Source of the DNA: Cryptomeria japonica
Lineage: Eukaryota > Streptophyta > Pinopsida > Cupressales > Cupressaceae
Direction of reading: 5' to 3'
DNA length: 64,000 nucleotides
NCBI RefSeq assembly: GCF_030272615.1
Contig: NC_081406.1
Coordinates: 468,828,400 to 468,892,399, forward strand
Positions 24,166-36,751 of the stretch are shown here, piece by piece. Numbering within the stretch: the stretch's first letter is position 1; every line of letters begins with the position of its first letter. A program made the translations under genes and the position numbers. The notes beneath the pieces are model-generated. The model saw nothing but the letters and a program-made list of their open reading frames with translations. It was not told where the DNA came from and searched no databases.

Positions 24166-25636
24166 TGTTGGCATAATTGATGAAGATAATGATGAGGAGA
24201 TTGTTGGCATATGAAGATGTTGATGAGATGAAGATGACTGGTAAAGTTGATGGAGATTGTTGGCTAGATGATGATAATATAGTTGTAAGTTGTTTGATGG
24301 CTTTATTTGTGTTGTCATTGATGGGAACCATGTTTTTTGAGTCATCTAAGTCATCTAGGCCTATCGATATAGCCTAACTGGTAGAGGAGTATGTTAGACA
24401 ACAAAACTGCTAAGTTGTTGTAAACTGGTAAACATTAACAAAGTAATGATCAAGAGACTGGTACAGAGGATCAGTGGAGAGTTAGGTGCTGCGGTTTGGA
24501 ACATATATTTATGACATTGGCATGAGTCTATGATTGGAACTATTTCAGGGGATTCAGTGTATTGAGTGAGTTATGATTGACTGGTATAAAATTTGTGAGG
24601 AATAATGTATACCAGTAACAAATCTTTACTCAGTAATGATTTAAGGTTTGGCGGTGGATCTTATCATGTTCATAACTTAATGATGACATGTTAGAATCCA
24701 TGTGTAATGACAAGATGGTGTTTGAGCTTGTACAAGGATCAAATTTTTTGGGAAACAACAAAGTGCTTAGTAGAATGTGACAAGGGTTTGATTGCTTATC
24801 AAACCGATTTGCGGTGATGTGCGGTGATCATTCAACGGTTGAAATTGTCTAGAAATTTGTTGTAATGATCTGTTATGCAAATTCACTATATCTTGAATGT
24901 AGTTAGGGTTATGTAGCTGACATAACTGAAAAATGTATTTAGGGCTAGTTGGAGAAGAGATTGTGTGTCGGTAGTTTGAGAAGAAGGCTTTGCTGAACCA
25001 GATTGAAGTGTCTGCATGTGTGTAGTAGAGTTGACCTGAAAATGATCTGTATAAGCAAGCAAGGAAGTATTGTGATCAAATCATTTGCCTTGTTGTTCCC
25101 TAACAATTACAATAGTTTGAAATCCCTTAATTGGATAGATCCTAACATGTCTTATTTTTTAAATCCCTTCACTGAGTGGCTCATTAACTTGAGCTCAAAA
25201 TCCTCTAACAAGTTTACTCCTAACAGGGTAGAGCTCCTAATAGGGCTGAGACAAATACCTTAACCAAGTGACTCCCAATAGGGTCTTCTCTTAACTAGAC
25301 TTATTGTAAAGCTCCTAACCGGGATAGGCCTTTAACTGGGCACATTCTAAAAGAGTGCAAACATTTTGTGGGTGCTAATTCCCACCATGGTTTTTCCCAT
25401 TTGGGTTTCCACGTGAAAAATCTCTATGTTCATATGGTGGTTGCATTGTTGATGTGTGAATTTGATATCTTTACATTGTTTGCATAATGATGAACACTTG
25501 AGTGAATGGTTTGGTAAATCAATTTAGCAGAATGTTTGAGTAGTTATCGACACATTTTTTTGAAGTATTGCAGAATTGTTTTACTACTGATTCATGACCC
25601 CCTCTCGGTAGTTACCGAATCCTCATAATAATAACA
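24166..25636 (+). mobile_element. Solo LTR of a copia-like element
   Basis: It starts tgttggcataattg and ends near …cctcataataataaca. Internal marks match the copia-1 LTR: gagattgttggcat near the start, blocks of ctcctaac-type repeats, ccaccatggtttttcccatttgggtttccacgtg, and a final gattcatgaccccctctcgg. It separates two parts of TRG-2 ORF2 that align with neighbouring parts of TRG-1 ORF2. Flanks gcatt (24161-24165) and acatt (25634-25638) suggest an imperfect target duplication, so the right boundary is uncertain by a few bases. Confidence 0.75.
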
Positions 25637-25638
25637 TT

Positions 25639-26061
25639 CAAATAGGTAACTTCCTAAATGACTTGCTTCATGATTTTATGAGGTTGATCTAGCCAGATGA
25701 ACTCATTGTGGATTCGAGTTAGGATTTATCTTACCCATTTAGGCTCATCAAACACTAGAAAATGAATAAACTAGATAAAACCCTTGTTCTGTAATGACTT
25801 GAATTTTGGCTTTAGATTTCCCATTCCATTCATCATATACTTGGTATACAATTATATCATATCAGCATTTCAGATCTCCTCGATGTTATAGTGGATGTAT
25901 GCCCTAATATATTTGTTATGCCATACACCATACAAGACAGAGGAAAAAGCACCTTCTGGATCATCTTCAACATATTTGAATGGATGCCTCTTGAACGTAG
26001 GTCTTGCCTTCTTAGTAATCTCAACCACTAATGGAGTTGCAACACTAGATGCATATGCCAT
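25639..26061 (-). pseudogene. TRG-2 ORF2 fragment, N-terminal part
   Basis: The minus-strand ATG at 26059-26061 (MAYASSVATPLVVEI) parallels the TRG-1 ORF2 start (MASSSVSKFI…TVVEV). IRAYIHYNIEE parallels PRIYIHCHIEE, and EFIWLDQPHKIMKQVI, just before the solo LTR, parallels ELFWLDSVYKITKEAV. Several stops and one frame change break it. This anchors the ORF2 start independently in two elements. Confidence 0.75.
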
Positions 26062-26459
26062 TTGAAAATTAGGGCATGAAAAGATAGCTCGCAAATGAAT
26101 AAATACCTTTTTCAATCTCACCTAGATGCTAGGAATCTCTGATCGATCACCTTAAGCTTAATTATCACTGCTCAATCTCATTCACCTTGCTCTTATTCTC
26201 TTACTCTTCATTCACAATGTGAATAATGAATAATTAAAATTCCTTTTTAACTTCTGAAAACCTAACTTTTAGTCACAATAAATGTACAACCCTAAAAGCT
26301 TTTGGATACCTTATTTGTCATAAATTCACTCATCAGAATCTCAAATTGCCATGAATTCTTCCACATATCAATTGCACAACTAATCTCTATCACTTGCAAC
26401 CATCCTCGACCTGTTACAAATATCCAAAAGGGGGTTTTAAAGATCTGCATGAAAAGCTT

Positions 26460-27640
26460 CCCCCTAAGGCCAAAGTTTCTTAGTTACCGGATGAGGTTCC
26501 AACACCAGATTCATGTGTGGAGCCATTCTGCATAGTTGAATCTTCATTTTTAACCCACGTCTTCTTATGTTGATCTCTGATCTCTTCCACTTTAGCTCTT
26601 CCTTTTTCATTTGATTTATTCTTGTCTACCAGAGCATTCTTTCTTCTACAATATCTTGCAATATAACCGGGTTTTTTGGATGCATGACAAACAACATTTC
26701 TCTTCACAAGCCTAAAGTTCATCTAGTTAGAAATGTGCCCAAACATTCCACAAGCATAACATCTCTTGTCCTGAAAATTATTTATCACTATTTTGTACAT
26801 ATTTGAGTTATGACCAAAGTTGTTGCATATGAAATATTGATCGGTAAAGGTAGGACCATTAATCATCACATTATTCATCATCCCATTATTCATCTTGCTT
26901 CTGCATTGACTTGCCATATGACCAAATTTTCCACAAACATAACATTTACCATTGAATTTATAGGCATTAGGCTATCTTACTGGATATTTCTTGTTCTTCT
27001 AATGACTGCTTTGTCTAGAACCAGAGGATTCTCTTTTCTCAAATCCAAGTCCTCACATATTTTTCCCATGTCTCTGACTTTCTAGCATCTCATCTAACCG
27101 GGATGAACTAGCTTTGAATTTTTCTTTGTACTCATTAGCAATAGAAAGCTCATCTCTCAAAATTATGATCTATCTTTCAAGTTCTTGTCCATCATTCTTG
27201 CATTACACCAATTCAAGTTTCAACTGGTCATTCTCATATGTCAACCTGCAACATTCATCATATTTGTCCTTCAACAACTAAGTCAAATTTTCTTCACGAG
27301 CTTCTTCCTGTCTTCAATCTCCTTTGTTAACTTAATCACAATTGATTGCATCTCATTCTTTAGGGCTGAATTATCTCTAGTGAGCTTCTCACATTCATCT
27401 GTCTTGTCTTGTAGGGCTTGATTGTCAAGGCTTTGTTCTTCTTTCTCCTTGAGTTTATCCATCAAATCCTTTCTCTTCTCTCTAGAAGTGATCACTTGAT
27501 CTTTCAATGTCTCAATGAAGTCTTCAGCTGCATTAATATTTCTTTATATGGAACTTACTTAATTTTTTGCTACATCAAGAACTTCAAGTGCCGCACTAAG
27601 TTGTCTCTATAAACTGGAGTCCACTAATTCAATCTTCCAG
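26460..27640 (-). pseudogene. TRG-2 ORF1: coiled coil plus CCHC zinc knuckles, degenerate
   Basis: On the minus strand a charged heptad-rich segment (27283-27507; KLKEKEEQ, DKTDECEKLTRDNSALKNEM) is followed by knuckles CYVCGKFGHMASQC, a damaged FICNNFGHNSNMYK, CYACGMFGHISN and a damaged VVCHASKKPGYIARYC, then a Ser/Thr-rich tail ending GVGTSSGN. The TRG-1 ORF1 product has the same plan and nearly the same tail (AGVSSSN). CCHC knuckles bind RNA in retrotransposon Gag proteins, so a Gag-like role is inferred. Stops and lost Cys/His residues make it a pseudogene. Confidence 0.82.
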
Positions 27641-27678
27641 ATCTTCCTCAAGCTGCTAGGATTCTTCCAAGAAACTAA

Positions 27679-27690
27679 GCTCTAATACCT
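27679..27690 (-). other. TRG-2 primer binding site, decayed
   Basis: The minus strand reads AGGTATTAGAGC just after the LTR end gattccaaca. It matches the tRNA-Met PBS (TGGTATCAGAGC) with two changes, one of them C-to-T. Confidence 0.7.
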
Positions 27691-29075
27691 ATTGTTGGAA
27701 TCAATGAAAACTAAAAGGGGATGAATCAGTGTTTTGTAATTTGCAAATTTATTAGCTTTGTTCTAAAAACAATTCCTTTCTTGTTTAGTTCTTTCTGCAA
27801 TTTCAGTATTCTTACCGGTATGTATCGGTAGTTGCTTTGTTCTTTGTGGCAGATCTTGTTTGCAGCTTCCTAGCGGTTTCATGTGGTTGAATCCATATTT
27901 CTAGCTCATTTGGGTTCTTCTTCAGTTAGTTATCGCTTCAGGTTGGTAGTTCTTGGGTTCCTGGGATAGTTCTTGTGCTTACCGGTTGGTTTTCCTTCAT
28001 TACCGATGCAATTCTTGGCATGTGGATCCATCTTGGGTCTTGTCTTATGTTCTTTGGCATGTGGCCGACCTTCTTGCTGAACCACATGACTTGGTTGTTA
28101 TTTTTCAGAAAGATTTCTTAAATCTTAGGACCGACCTACTTACACGTTTCATTTTCCGGCATTGGTGAATGTAATCCTTTGAGGCCAACCGAGATATGTT
28201 CTGATGGGTATTAATATGATGTTATGTAATAATCTGAAGAGGTAGAGGAAGTAGAACTGAGAATAAGGATTGAGATTTTCATGTTGTGATCCAGTTGATT
28301 CTTAGAGTCTCAGTTGGATTGTATCTAGCTTGAAGCCTGCATGTAACTGGTTAACTACCAGATGTTCTTTGATGATAATATGAAGATTGTCGGAAGTTCT
28401 AAGGCTGTAATTTGATCTGTTTATGTGAATTTGTTATGTTTTATTATTGCTTTCATTGTGTCTCTCTTGCTGCATAAGCTAGTTGACTCTTTTAAGGGTT
28501 TTTATCGATTATGGTTGCATCATAAATCCAGACTACAATCTGGAAAGATGAATGAACTGCAAGAATAACATCTCCTATGCCTGAGTACAGTTCCAGTTAA
28601 GCTCAATACCAGAGGTCTTAAACCTCTTTTACATACCCAATTCGATCACCTATGATCAACCAAAACCTCTACATATGATAACAACTTTATTCACACACTG
28701 ATAATCCCATAACCTTTTCCTTCCACACCTATATGATCTATAAAGAGATCTTACATTATATTTATACCAACCCGAGACCTAAACAATTAGGTCAGCCACC
28801 TAAAATATAATACAATAGATTTGTTACATAATCCCGCAAACCAATGATAAACCAAGTTTGCCTAAGACCGAAACAACATAAACCAAATAATAATTCCAAA
28901 TCGGTGACGCATCGGGAGCATCAACCAACACGTTACATAAACTAGTCCATAACCTAATAGAATAACCATTTGACCCAAAATAGGTCACCATAAGCCAAAT
29001 GAAATAGCATTAACAACTGGAACATGAATATGATAACCATCAACATCTTGATAACCTTCTAGAAGCCACACCAAC

Positions 29076-30611
29076 TGTTGGCATTTGGCATTATAACAGA
29101 CAAGGAGAGATTGTTGGCATTTCAATAAGGATATTGAGAAGGTTGTTGATGATTATGGATAAAATTGATTAAGGATGTTTTACTGTCTTAATATTATTAT
29201 TTTGTCATTGATGTCAAGAAATTGATTTTCTAATTTAGTATGATGTTGCCATATCTTGAGAAGTATGATTTGATGAGTATAAAGAAGTCGGTAAAAGACA
29301 CAGAAAGAATATGATGAAAAAGGGGAGGAATAAGTTATTCAATGGGAAACTATTACTGAGTTAGACAATGATGAGATCATGATGTTTAGATTGTTTTGAT
29401 ATCATACATATGTTATTGATTATAAGGTTAATACTATACTATGTTACCGAGCAAAGAACCTAGTCGATAAACCCTAAGGAACCCAGTCGGTAAAACCTAA
29501 GGTTATCGCTATCGGTTAATGAAGGCGGAATGTCTACCAAGTGAAGTTTAGTATTTACCGAGTTGCAACCGAGTAATAACAGAATGCATTGAATGAATAA
29601 AAGCATTATTTAATGAAGGAAGTTGATGAGCTGGCTATGATTAAATGATTGGTATGCCATGAAATAAGTTTGTTAAAGAATCTATGGCAAAGAAAAATTG
29701 ACAAGAAGATCTACAGCTCCAATTGAACCGCAATACCCTAGCACAAGTTCCAAGAAATGTATGCAAGTTCCTAGGCAGGGTAAAACATTTTCAGATCAAA
29801 GAATACATTGAACCTGGTCAAAGTTTGAAGATCTAATGGCTATGATTGATCATGGGAAATGTGATCAAGGAGATTAAGCAGTTAGCTATTGTTTATAAAT
29901 AAGGAACTGTTGATAAACAATGCATGCAGACAAGTGTATGCACATGGATACTACATAGTGATTACCGAGCACAGAAGCTTGCAGACCTGTTTTGAATAAC
30001 AAAGTATAGAGCCTAGTAGATGGACAAGATTAGTTCTATGTCTATATTGTATTGAGAAAATAAGAATCTGCTTTAGCATTTTAGATGTGAAGTGTAGATA
30101 GATTTTTATTACTGTTATTTTGTAAAGTGACAGAAAATCTCTTAACCGAGTGGACTCAACAGTCTTATTTGTAAAACCCTCTAGCAAGGTGACATTCTGA
30201 TTGAGTGTTTGAAATCCTTTAACAAGGTCACTTCTAACAAGGTGAAGATCCTAACAGATCTGAGGGAAATCCCTTAACCGAGTCACATCTAGCAATGTGT
30301 TTGTAAGCTTTAACAGGATTTTCTTTTAACCGAGCATACTCTAGAAGAGTATATTTCTTAGTGGGTCCGAAATCCCACAATGGGTTTTCCCTATTTGAGT
30401 TTCCACATTAAATCTGGTGTTATGAGTGTTATGATGTTTATATGCTTTTGAGTTTGCATGTTTAGCAGTTTTGGTTATATTACTGATGTATAGGTTACCG
30501 AGGTTGAACCTGATGTTTTGTATGGAAGATTAAGTTTGTATGATTCACTCCCCCCCCCCCTCATCTTATTAGTTTGGCATTTGTACTTAACATTAAGTAT
30601 CAGAACTATCA
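29076..30611 (+). repeat. Copia-1 5' LTR
   Basis: Near-identical to 35218-36751. Contains repeated accgag and ctaac-type motifs and a C12 run at about 30549-30560 that is shorter in the 3' LTR. The internal gagattgttggcat (29106) duplicates the PPT/LTR junction sequence. Confidence 0.95.
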
Positions 30612-30612
30612 A

Positions 30613-30625
30613 TTGATATTAGAGC
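30613..30625 (+). other. Copia-1 primer binding site, decayed
   Basis: TTGATATTAGAGC follows the LTR end. It is the tRNA-Met PBS with changes consistent with G-to-A and C-to-T. Confidence 0.75.
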
Positions 30626-30676
30626 TTTGGACTCCAGAGGAAAAAGTTTAAAAGTACTTGAGGAAAAGATCCAAAA

Positions 30677-31780
30677 ATGTATAAGAGGGATGCACTGAAG
30701 ATGAACAAGTCACATTTCTCTACATTGCAGAAAAGGATGAAGCTCCACCTATCAGGAGTTGGAGAATATGTTGTATATTATCTAGAGAATTATTTCATCA
30801 CACCGAGCACCTATCCATTGAAAATGGAAGAGATAAAGGAAAAGCAATAACATATTCAAGCAATGATTGAAATAACATCTGCATTGACCGATTTAGAGTT
30901 TAATGATCTAGAAGGCTACAATGATGCAAAGGCAATGTGGGACAAGCTCATATCTGTGTATGGAGGTGATGAACATGTTCAAAGAGAAAAAGTGGATAGT
31001 CTAAGAGGACAAATTGAATCTATGAGGATGAATGAAGGTGAGAACATAACCTAGTATGGTACAATACTAAAGGAGATTGTTAATCAAATCAAAGGAGCGG
31101 GTGGAACCATTGAAGAAAAGGATATAACAAGTAAGTTGTTAAGAACCCTTCTACCAGCTTATGCAATCTGAGTCTCTACAATCAATGAATTGAGATCTGT
31201 ACCCAATATGCCAGTTTCTTTAGATGCTACTATTGGTAAGCTACATGCATTTGAGTTGAGTAATTTTGATAATAGTGGGTCATCGGTAAATAAAGTTGAA
31301 TCTGCATTTAGTTGTTTTCATCTTGATGAATCTAATGATTACAATGAAAGAAAGTATAAGTACTTTGAAGGAGATCACAGTGGAGCAAGTGAAAGATTTC
31401 GCAAGAACATGGAGAAAGTATACAAACTCTATGAGGAAATCAGAAAGCAAGAAGAGTTTGAAGCACTATTAGCCAGAAGGTTACCAAGAGGCAAAGGTAA
31501 GTATAAAGGAAAACTACCTTTGAGATGTTTCAATTGTGATAAGATAGGACATATGGCTTCTAACTATCCTAACAAAGATTCTACTGAAAAGAGAGATTAC
31601 CGAGATGACAGACAGAAAGATAATCATTACAGAGGACACCAAGACTTCAGAAGAAGAGATAGAAAGACATGCTTAATAGCTGATGAGGAATCTAATTATG
31701 ATAAATTAGATGAAACTGATATAGAGGAAGTAGTTTATGTGGCTATCAAAGATGGATCAGATGAAGAAAGGTTTGAAGAA
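30677..31780 (+). pseudogene. Copia-1 gag
   Basis: ATG at 30677 opens the frame that carries on through the protease. A UBN2-type capsid segment (LTDLEFNDLEGYNDAKAMWD, VDSLRGQIESMRMNEGENI) is followed by the zinc knuckle CFNCDKIGHMASNY at 31526-31567, whose last Cys is Tyr (TAT, a G-to-A change). In-frame stops are TAA 30848-30850, TAG 31052-31054 and TGA 31169-31171, all explicable as C-to-T. The product would form the element's cytoplasmic particle and bind its RNA. Confidence 0.88.
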
Positions 31781-32740
31781 AAATCCCTAATATCTCACAT
31801 AAATACTAATGATTCTTGGATCATAGACAGTGGATGTTCACATCACATGACAGGTGATAAACACAAGTTTGTTATGTTAGAAGACTATGATGGAGGCTAT
31901 GTAAGATTTGGTAATGATGCACCATGTCCAGTAAAAGGTAAAGGATCCATAACACTTCTTGACAATGCAAGATGCAATGATGTTTATTGGGTTGACGGTT
32001 TGAAATATAATTTGTTGAGTGTAGCACAGTTAAATAATACAGGATACCGAATAGAATTTCAGAAAGGAATTGTCAAAGTTCATGACAAGCATGGAAAGTT
32101 AGCTGCTACCAAGACACAAACAAAAGGTAACACATTTCACCTTGACTCAACTCGGAATAAATGTTTGTATGCAAATATAGATGATACCTGGTTATGGCAT
32201 AAAAGGTTTTGTCATGTAAATTTTGATAATCTGACCAAAATAAGCAAGAAGCAACGAGTAAGAGGTCTACCGAGTTTGGAAAAACCTGAGAATGCTATAT
32301 GTTGAGGATGCCAGATGGGTAAAATGACAAGATCAAGCTTTACAAGTAAGTCTTATACTTCTAAGGGAATTTTAGATCTTGTGCACACTGATCTTTGTGG
32401 TCCTATGAAAGTTCAAAGTTATTATGGTGATAAATATTTCATATTATTTGTGGATGATTATTCAAGGATGATGTCAGATATGTTTTTAAAAGAAAAATTA
32501 GAAGCTTTTAAAATGTTTAAATGGTACAAGGCAAGAGTTGAAAATGAAACAAGAAGACAACTGAAATGTCTTAGATGAAATAGAGGAGGAGAGTTCACAT
32601 CTGATGAGTTCAACTTATTCTACAATGATCATGGTATAAAAAGACAAGTCTCTACATTGAGAACTCCACAACAAAATGGAATTGCTAAGAGAAGAAACAG
32701 ATCTATTGTGGATTGTGCCAGAACCCTGATGATTGAAAAA
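31781..32740 (+). pseudogene. Copia-1 protease and integrase
   Basis: The protease active site WIIDSGCSHHMTG is intact (DSG at 31826-31834). The integrase zinc-binding part has WLWHKRFCHVNFDNL and then IC-stop-GCQMGK (TGA 32303-32305). The core has LVHTDLCGP (first Asp). The second catalytic Asp, expected before RGGEF, is Asn, next to a TGA at 32576-32578. The catalytic Glu in TPQQNGIAKRRNR is Lys. Both substitutions are G-to-A, so the integrase is dead. A frame change in an A-run near 32735-32742 separates this part from the downstream frame. Confidence 0.88.
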
Positions 32741-32742
32741 AA

Positions 32743-34858
32743 GTGCCACAAACATTTTTGAGAGAAGCAATAAGCATAGCAGTTTACACCCTGAACCGAG
32801 TACAATTGAAGAAAGGTACTTTGAAGACACCATATGAAATTTGGTATGACAAGAAATCTAATGTAAGTTATTTTAAAATCTTTGGAAGTAGATGCTATGT
32901 ACACAAAGATGATAGAAATGGCAAGTTTGATCAGAAAAGTGAAGAAGGAACATTTCTTGGTTATTCTTCTAGAAGTAAATCATTTAAATGTCTGATCAAA
33001 TCATCTAACAAAATAGTAGAAAGTACAAATATGAAAATTGATGAATTTGTAGAAAGAAATGATGAAAGAAATTCCAAGGAACCAAAAGATTATGATGAAT
33101 TTGTCTATGTTCAACCGACAAGTCTTACTGAGAAAACTGGAGAAGGAAACGAAGAAAATATCCAGTTATCGAGTGATGAAGAAGATCATACAGAGCCTAC
33201 CGAGCCTGTATTAGCCACGTATGTCAGAAGACATCATGCATCAAGTCAGATTATAGGAGATAAGTATGATCCAGTGATGACAAGGAACAAACTGAGACAG
33301 AACACATGTCTAATATCTGAATTTGAACCAAGAATAGTGAAAGAGGCATTTAATAGTGAAGATTGGATAAATGCTATGACAGAAGAGATTGATCAAATCA
33401 AGAAGAATGACACATGGACACTGATCCCAAGACCGAAGGACAAAAATGTAATCGGTACAAAGTGGATTTTCAGAAACAAGCTAAATGAAAAAGGTGAGGT
33501 CATTCGAAATAAAGCAAAACTAGTTTGCAAAGGTTATGATCAAGAAGAAGGAATTGATTATGGTGAAACTTTTGCAACTGTGGCTAGACTTGAAGGAGTA
33601 AGAACATTGTTGGCATATGCTGCTTTCAAAAATTTCAAGGTATATCAAATGGATGTCAAATCTGCATTTCTGAATGGTATATTAGAAGAAGAAGTTTTTA
33701 TTGAACAACTTGAAGGATTTGTTGAAGACAAGAATAAAGACCAGGTATGTAAATTGAACAAAGCTTTATATGGTCTAAAACAAGCACCTAGAGCATGGTA
33801 TGAAAGATTGCACTCTTATTTAATCAAGATTGGTTTTATAAGGACAAGTGAAAAGAGCAATATGTACATGAAGAATGATGAAAATGGAATATTGATCTCA
33901 GCCATATTTGTTGATGATATTATCTTTTGTGGAAATGACTCTCTATGCAAGAACTTTGGAAATGAAATGAGAAAAGAATTTGAGATGTCATTAATCGGTG
34001 AGATAAAGTATTTTATAGGTTTACAGAACTGCAAATGAAAATGAGATTTTCATTACTCTAACCAAGTACATAAAGGATATCTTGAAGAAATTTGGAATGG
34101 AGGATTCAAAACCAGTAAGTACTCCTATGACTTCCAATTGTAAAGTATCAAAGAATGATGAATCTACATCTGTTGATGAGACACTTTAATGATCCATGAT
34201 TGGAAAGTTGCAATATGTTGTTCACAACAGGCCAGATATAGCACATGCAGTAGGTATAGTTGCAAGATTCTCTGCAGATCCTAAGGAAACACACATGAAA
34301 GAAATCAAGAGAATTTTTAGATACTTGAAAGGCACTAAGGATTATGGCTTAGTATATCAGAAAGGAAATGACTTTTATTTAAAAGTTTATACTGATGCTG
34401 ATTGGGTAGGCAACATTGATGACAGGAAAAGCACAAGTGGAGGAGCTTTCTTTTTAGGAGAAAGACTAGTGAGTTGGCTTAGCAAGAAACAAGGATGTGT
34501 TTCACAGTCAACAACAGAAGCTGAATACGTTGCTGCAACATTGAATTGTACCAACATAGCATGGATAAAACAACTGTTGGAAGGTATAAATGAGAAAGCT
34601 ACTGAGCCAGTAACTATATTCTGTGACAATACTAGTGCCATTAACATTTCAAATAATCCTGTTATGCACTCTAAGACAAAGCATATCTCTATCAAATATC
34701 ATTATCTTAGAGAAGAAGGTCAAGAGAAGAAAGTAGTGTTGGAGTATGTTAGAACAAAGGAACAAATAGCAAATATCTTCACCAAGCCACTGCTAAGGGA
34801 CACTTTTGAGTATCTCAGAAGTAAGTTAGGGGTCCTACCCCTATCTTCTACTCACTGA
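32743..34858 (+). pseudogene. Copia-1 integrase C-terminus, reverse transcriptase and RNase H
   Basis: The segment has the GKFDQKSEEGTFLGYSSRSK block, an acidic linker, and then RT with WINAMTEEIDQIKKNDTWTL, GTKWIFRNKLNEKGEVIRNK and the catalytic FVDD at 33907-33918. RNase H (34196-34858) has VYTDADWVGN, STTEAEYVAA and FCDNTSAI, ending just before the PPT array. A frame change near 34025 returns the frame to that of gag, and two adjacent stops sit at about 34188-34193. RT and RNase H motifs are otherwise intact. Confidence 0.92.
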
Positions 34859-35057
34859 TGCTGATTTACCTTGATGCTGATTTACACACTTTAGGATGTT
34901 TTCTAAAGGTGTGTAGGATACAATACAGGAAACAATACAGGGAACAGGAATTGAAGACAAAATGCTCTGACCGAGACTAAATTGACACATAATAACAGGA
35001 ATTCACTTCTCAACGGAAGAAATTATGTTTTAGTTCTTTATTTTTTGGCATTGTTGT

Positions 35058-35217
35058 CAAAGGGGGAGAAGACTGAAGAGAAAAGAGGAGAAGACTAATG
35101 TATGGGGGAGAATTCTGATGACAGGGGGAGAGCATTTCAGCATTTCAGAATCTCACAGCAATCCGAATCAATTAGGTCGAATCAATTGGTTTTTCCATCA
35201 ATACCAAAGGGGGAGAT
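35058..35217 (+). other. Copia-1 polypurine tract array
   Basis: Purine tracts recur before the 3' LTR: caaagggggagaag (about 35059), atgggggagaattc (about 35102), acagggggagagc (about 35121) and the true PPT ccaaagggggagat ending at 35217. Multiplied PPTs are a described Sirevirus trait. Confidence 0.82.
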
Positions 35218-36751
35218 TGTTGGCATTTGGCATTATAATAGAGAAGGAGAGATTGTTGGCATTTCAATAAGGATATTGAGAAGGTTGTTGATGATTATGG
35301 ATAAAATTGATTAAGGATGTTCTATTGTCTTAATATTATTATTTTGTCATTGATGTCAAGAAATTGATTTACTAATTTAGTATGATGTTGACATATCTTG
35401 AGAAGTATGATTTGATGAGTATAAAGAAGTTGGTAAAAGACAAAGAAAGAATATGATGAATAAGGGGAGGAATAAGTTATTCAATGGGCACCTATTACCG
35501 AGTTAGACAATGATGAGATCATGATGTTTAGATTGTTTTGATATCATACATATGTTATTGATTGTAAGGTTAATAATATACTATGTTACCGAGCAAAGAA
35601 CCTAGTCAATAAACCCTAAGGAACCCAGTCGGTAAACCCTAAGGTTATCGCTATCGGTTAATGAAGGCGAAATGTCTACCGAGTGAAGTTAAATATTTAC
35701 CAAGTTGCAATCGAGTAATAACAAAATGCATTGAATGAACAAAAGTATTATTTAATGAAGGAAACTGATGAGCTAGCTATGATTAAATGTTTGGTATGCC
35801 ATGAATGAAGTTTGTTAAAGAATCTATGACAAAGGAAAATTGGCAGGAAGATCTACAACTCAGATTGAACTGCAATACCCTAGCACAAGTTCCAAGAAAT
35901 GTATGAAAGTTCGTAGGTGGGGTAAAACATTTTCAGATCAAAGGATACATTGAACCTAGTCAAAGTTTGAAGATATGATGGCTATGATTGATCATGGGAA
36001 ATGTGATCAAGGAGATTAAGCGGTTAGCTATTGTTTATAAATAAGGAATTGTTGATAAACAATACATGTGGGCAAGTGTATGCATAGGGATGCTACATAG
36101 TGATTACCGAGCATAGAAGCTTGAAGACCTATTTTGAATAATAGAGTATAGAGCCCAGCAGATGGACAATATTATTCCTATGTCTATAGTATATTGTGCA
36201 AATAAGAATCTGCTTTAGCATTTTAGATGTGAAGTTGCAGATAGATTTTTATGATTGTTATTTTGTAAAGTGACAAAAAATCTCTTAACCGAGTGGACTT
36301 AATAGTCTTATTTGTAAAACCCTCTAGCAAGGTGACATTCTGATTGAGTGTTTGAAATCCTTTAACAAGGTCACTTATAACAAGGTGAAGATCCTAACAG
36401 ATTTGAGGGAAATCCCTTAACCGAGTCACGTCTAGCAATGTGTTTGTAATCTTTAACATGATTTTCTTTTAACCAAGCATACTCTAGAAGAGTATATTTC
36501 TTAGTGGGTCCAAAATCCCATAGTGGTTTTTCCCTATTTGGGTTTCCACGTTAAATCTGGTGTTATGAGTGTTATTATGTTTATATGCTTTTGAGTTTGC
36601 ATGTTTAGCAGTTTTGGTTATATTACTGATGTATAGGTTACCGAGGTTGAATCTGATGTTTTTATGGAATATTAAGTTTCTATGATTCACTCCCCCCCTC
36701 TCATCTTATTATTTTGGCATCTGTACTTAACATTAAGTATCAGAACTATCA
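35218..36751 (+). repeat. Copia-1 3' LTR
   Basis: Direct repeat of the 5' LTR (1534 versus 1536 bp). It is followed by the target duplication ccaac and then by the remainder of the TRG-2 LTR. Confidence 0.95.

Larger units (their letters stand above)
29076..36751 (+). mobile_element. Copia-1: complete but inactivated Ty1/copia element (Sirevirus-like PPT array)
   Basis: LTRs 29076-30611 (1536 bp) and 35218-36751 (1534 bp), starting TGTTGGCATTTGGC and ending AACTATCA, are flanked by perfect 5-bp duplications ccaac (29071-29075 and 36752-36756). The internal gag-PR-IN-RT-RH order defines Ty1/copia. Several polypurine-tract copies precede the 3' LTR, a trait described for Sireviruses. In-frame stops, two frame changes and lost integrase residues show that it no longer encodes a working polyprotein. 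Confidence 0.95.

Noticed and set aside
24358-24400. tRNA A-box-like tagcctaactggtagagga
   Set aside because: No T-arm, anticodon arm or cloverleaf can be folded around it; it lies inside a solo LTR.
32615-32904. Minus-strand ORFs opposite copia-1 integrase
   Set aside because: Shadows of the plus-strand gene.
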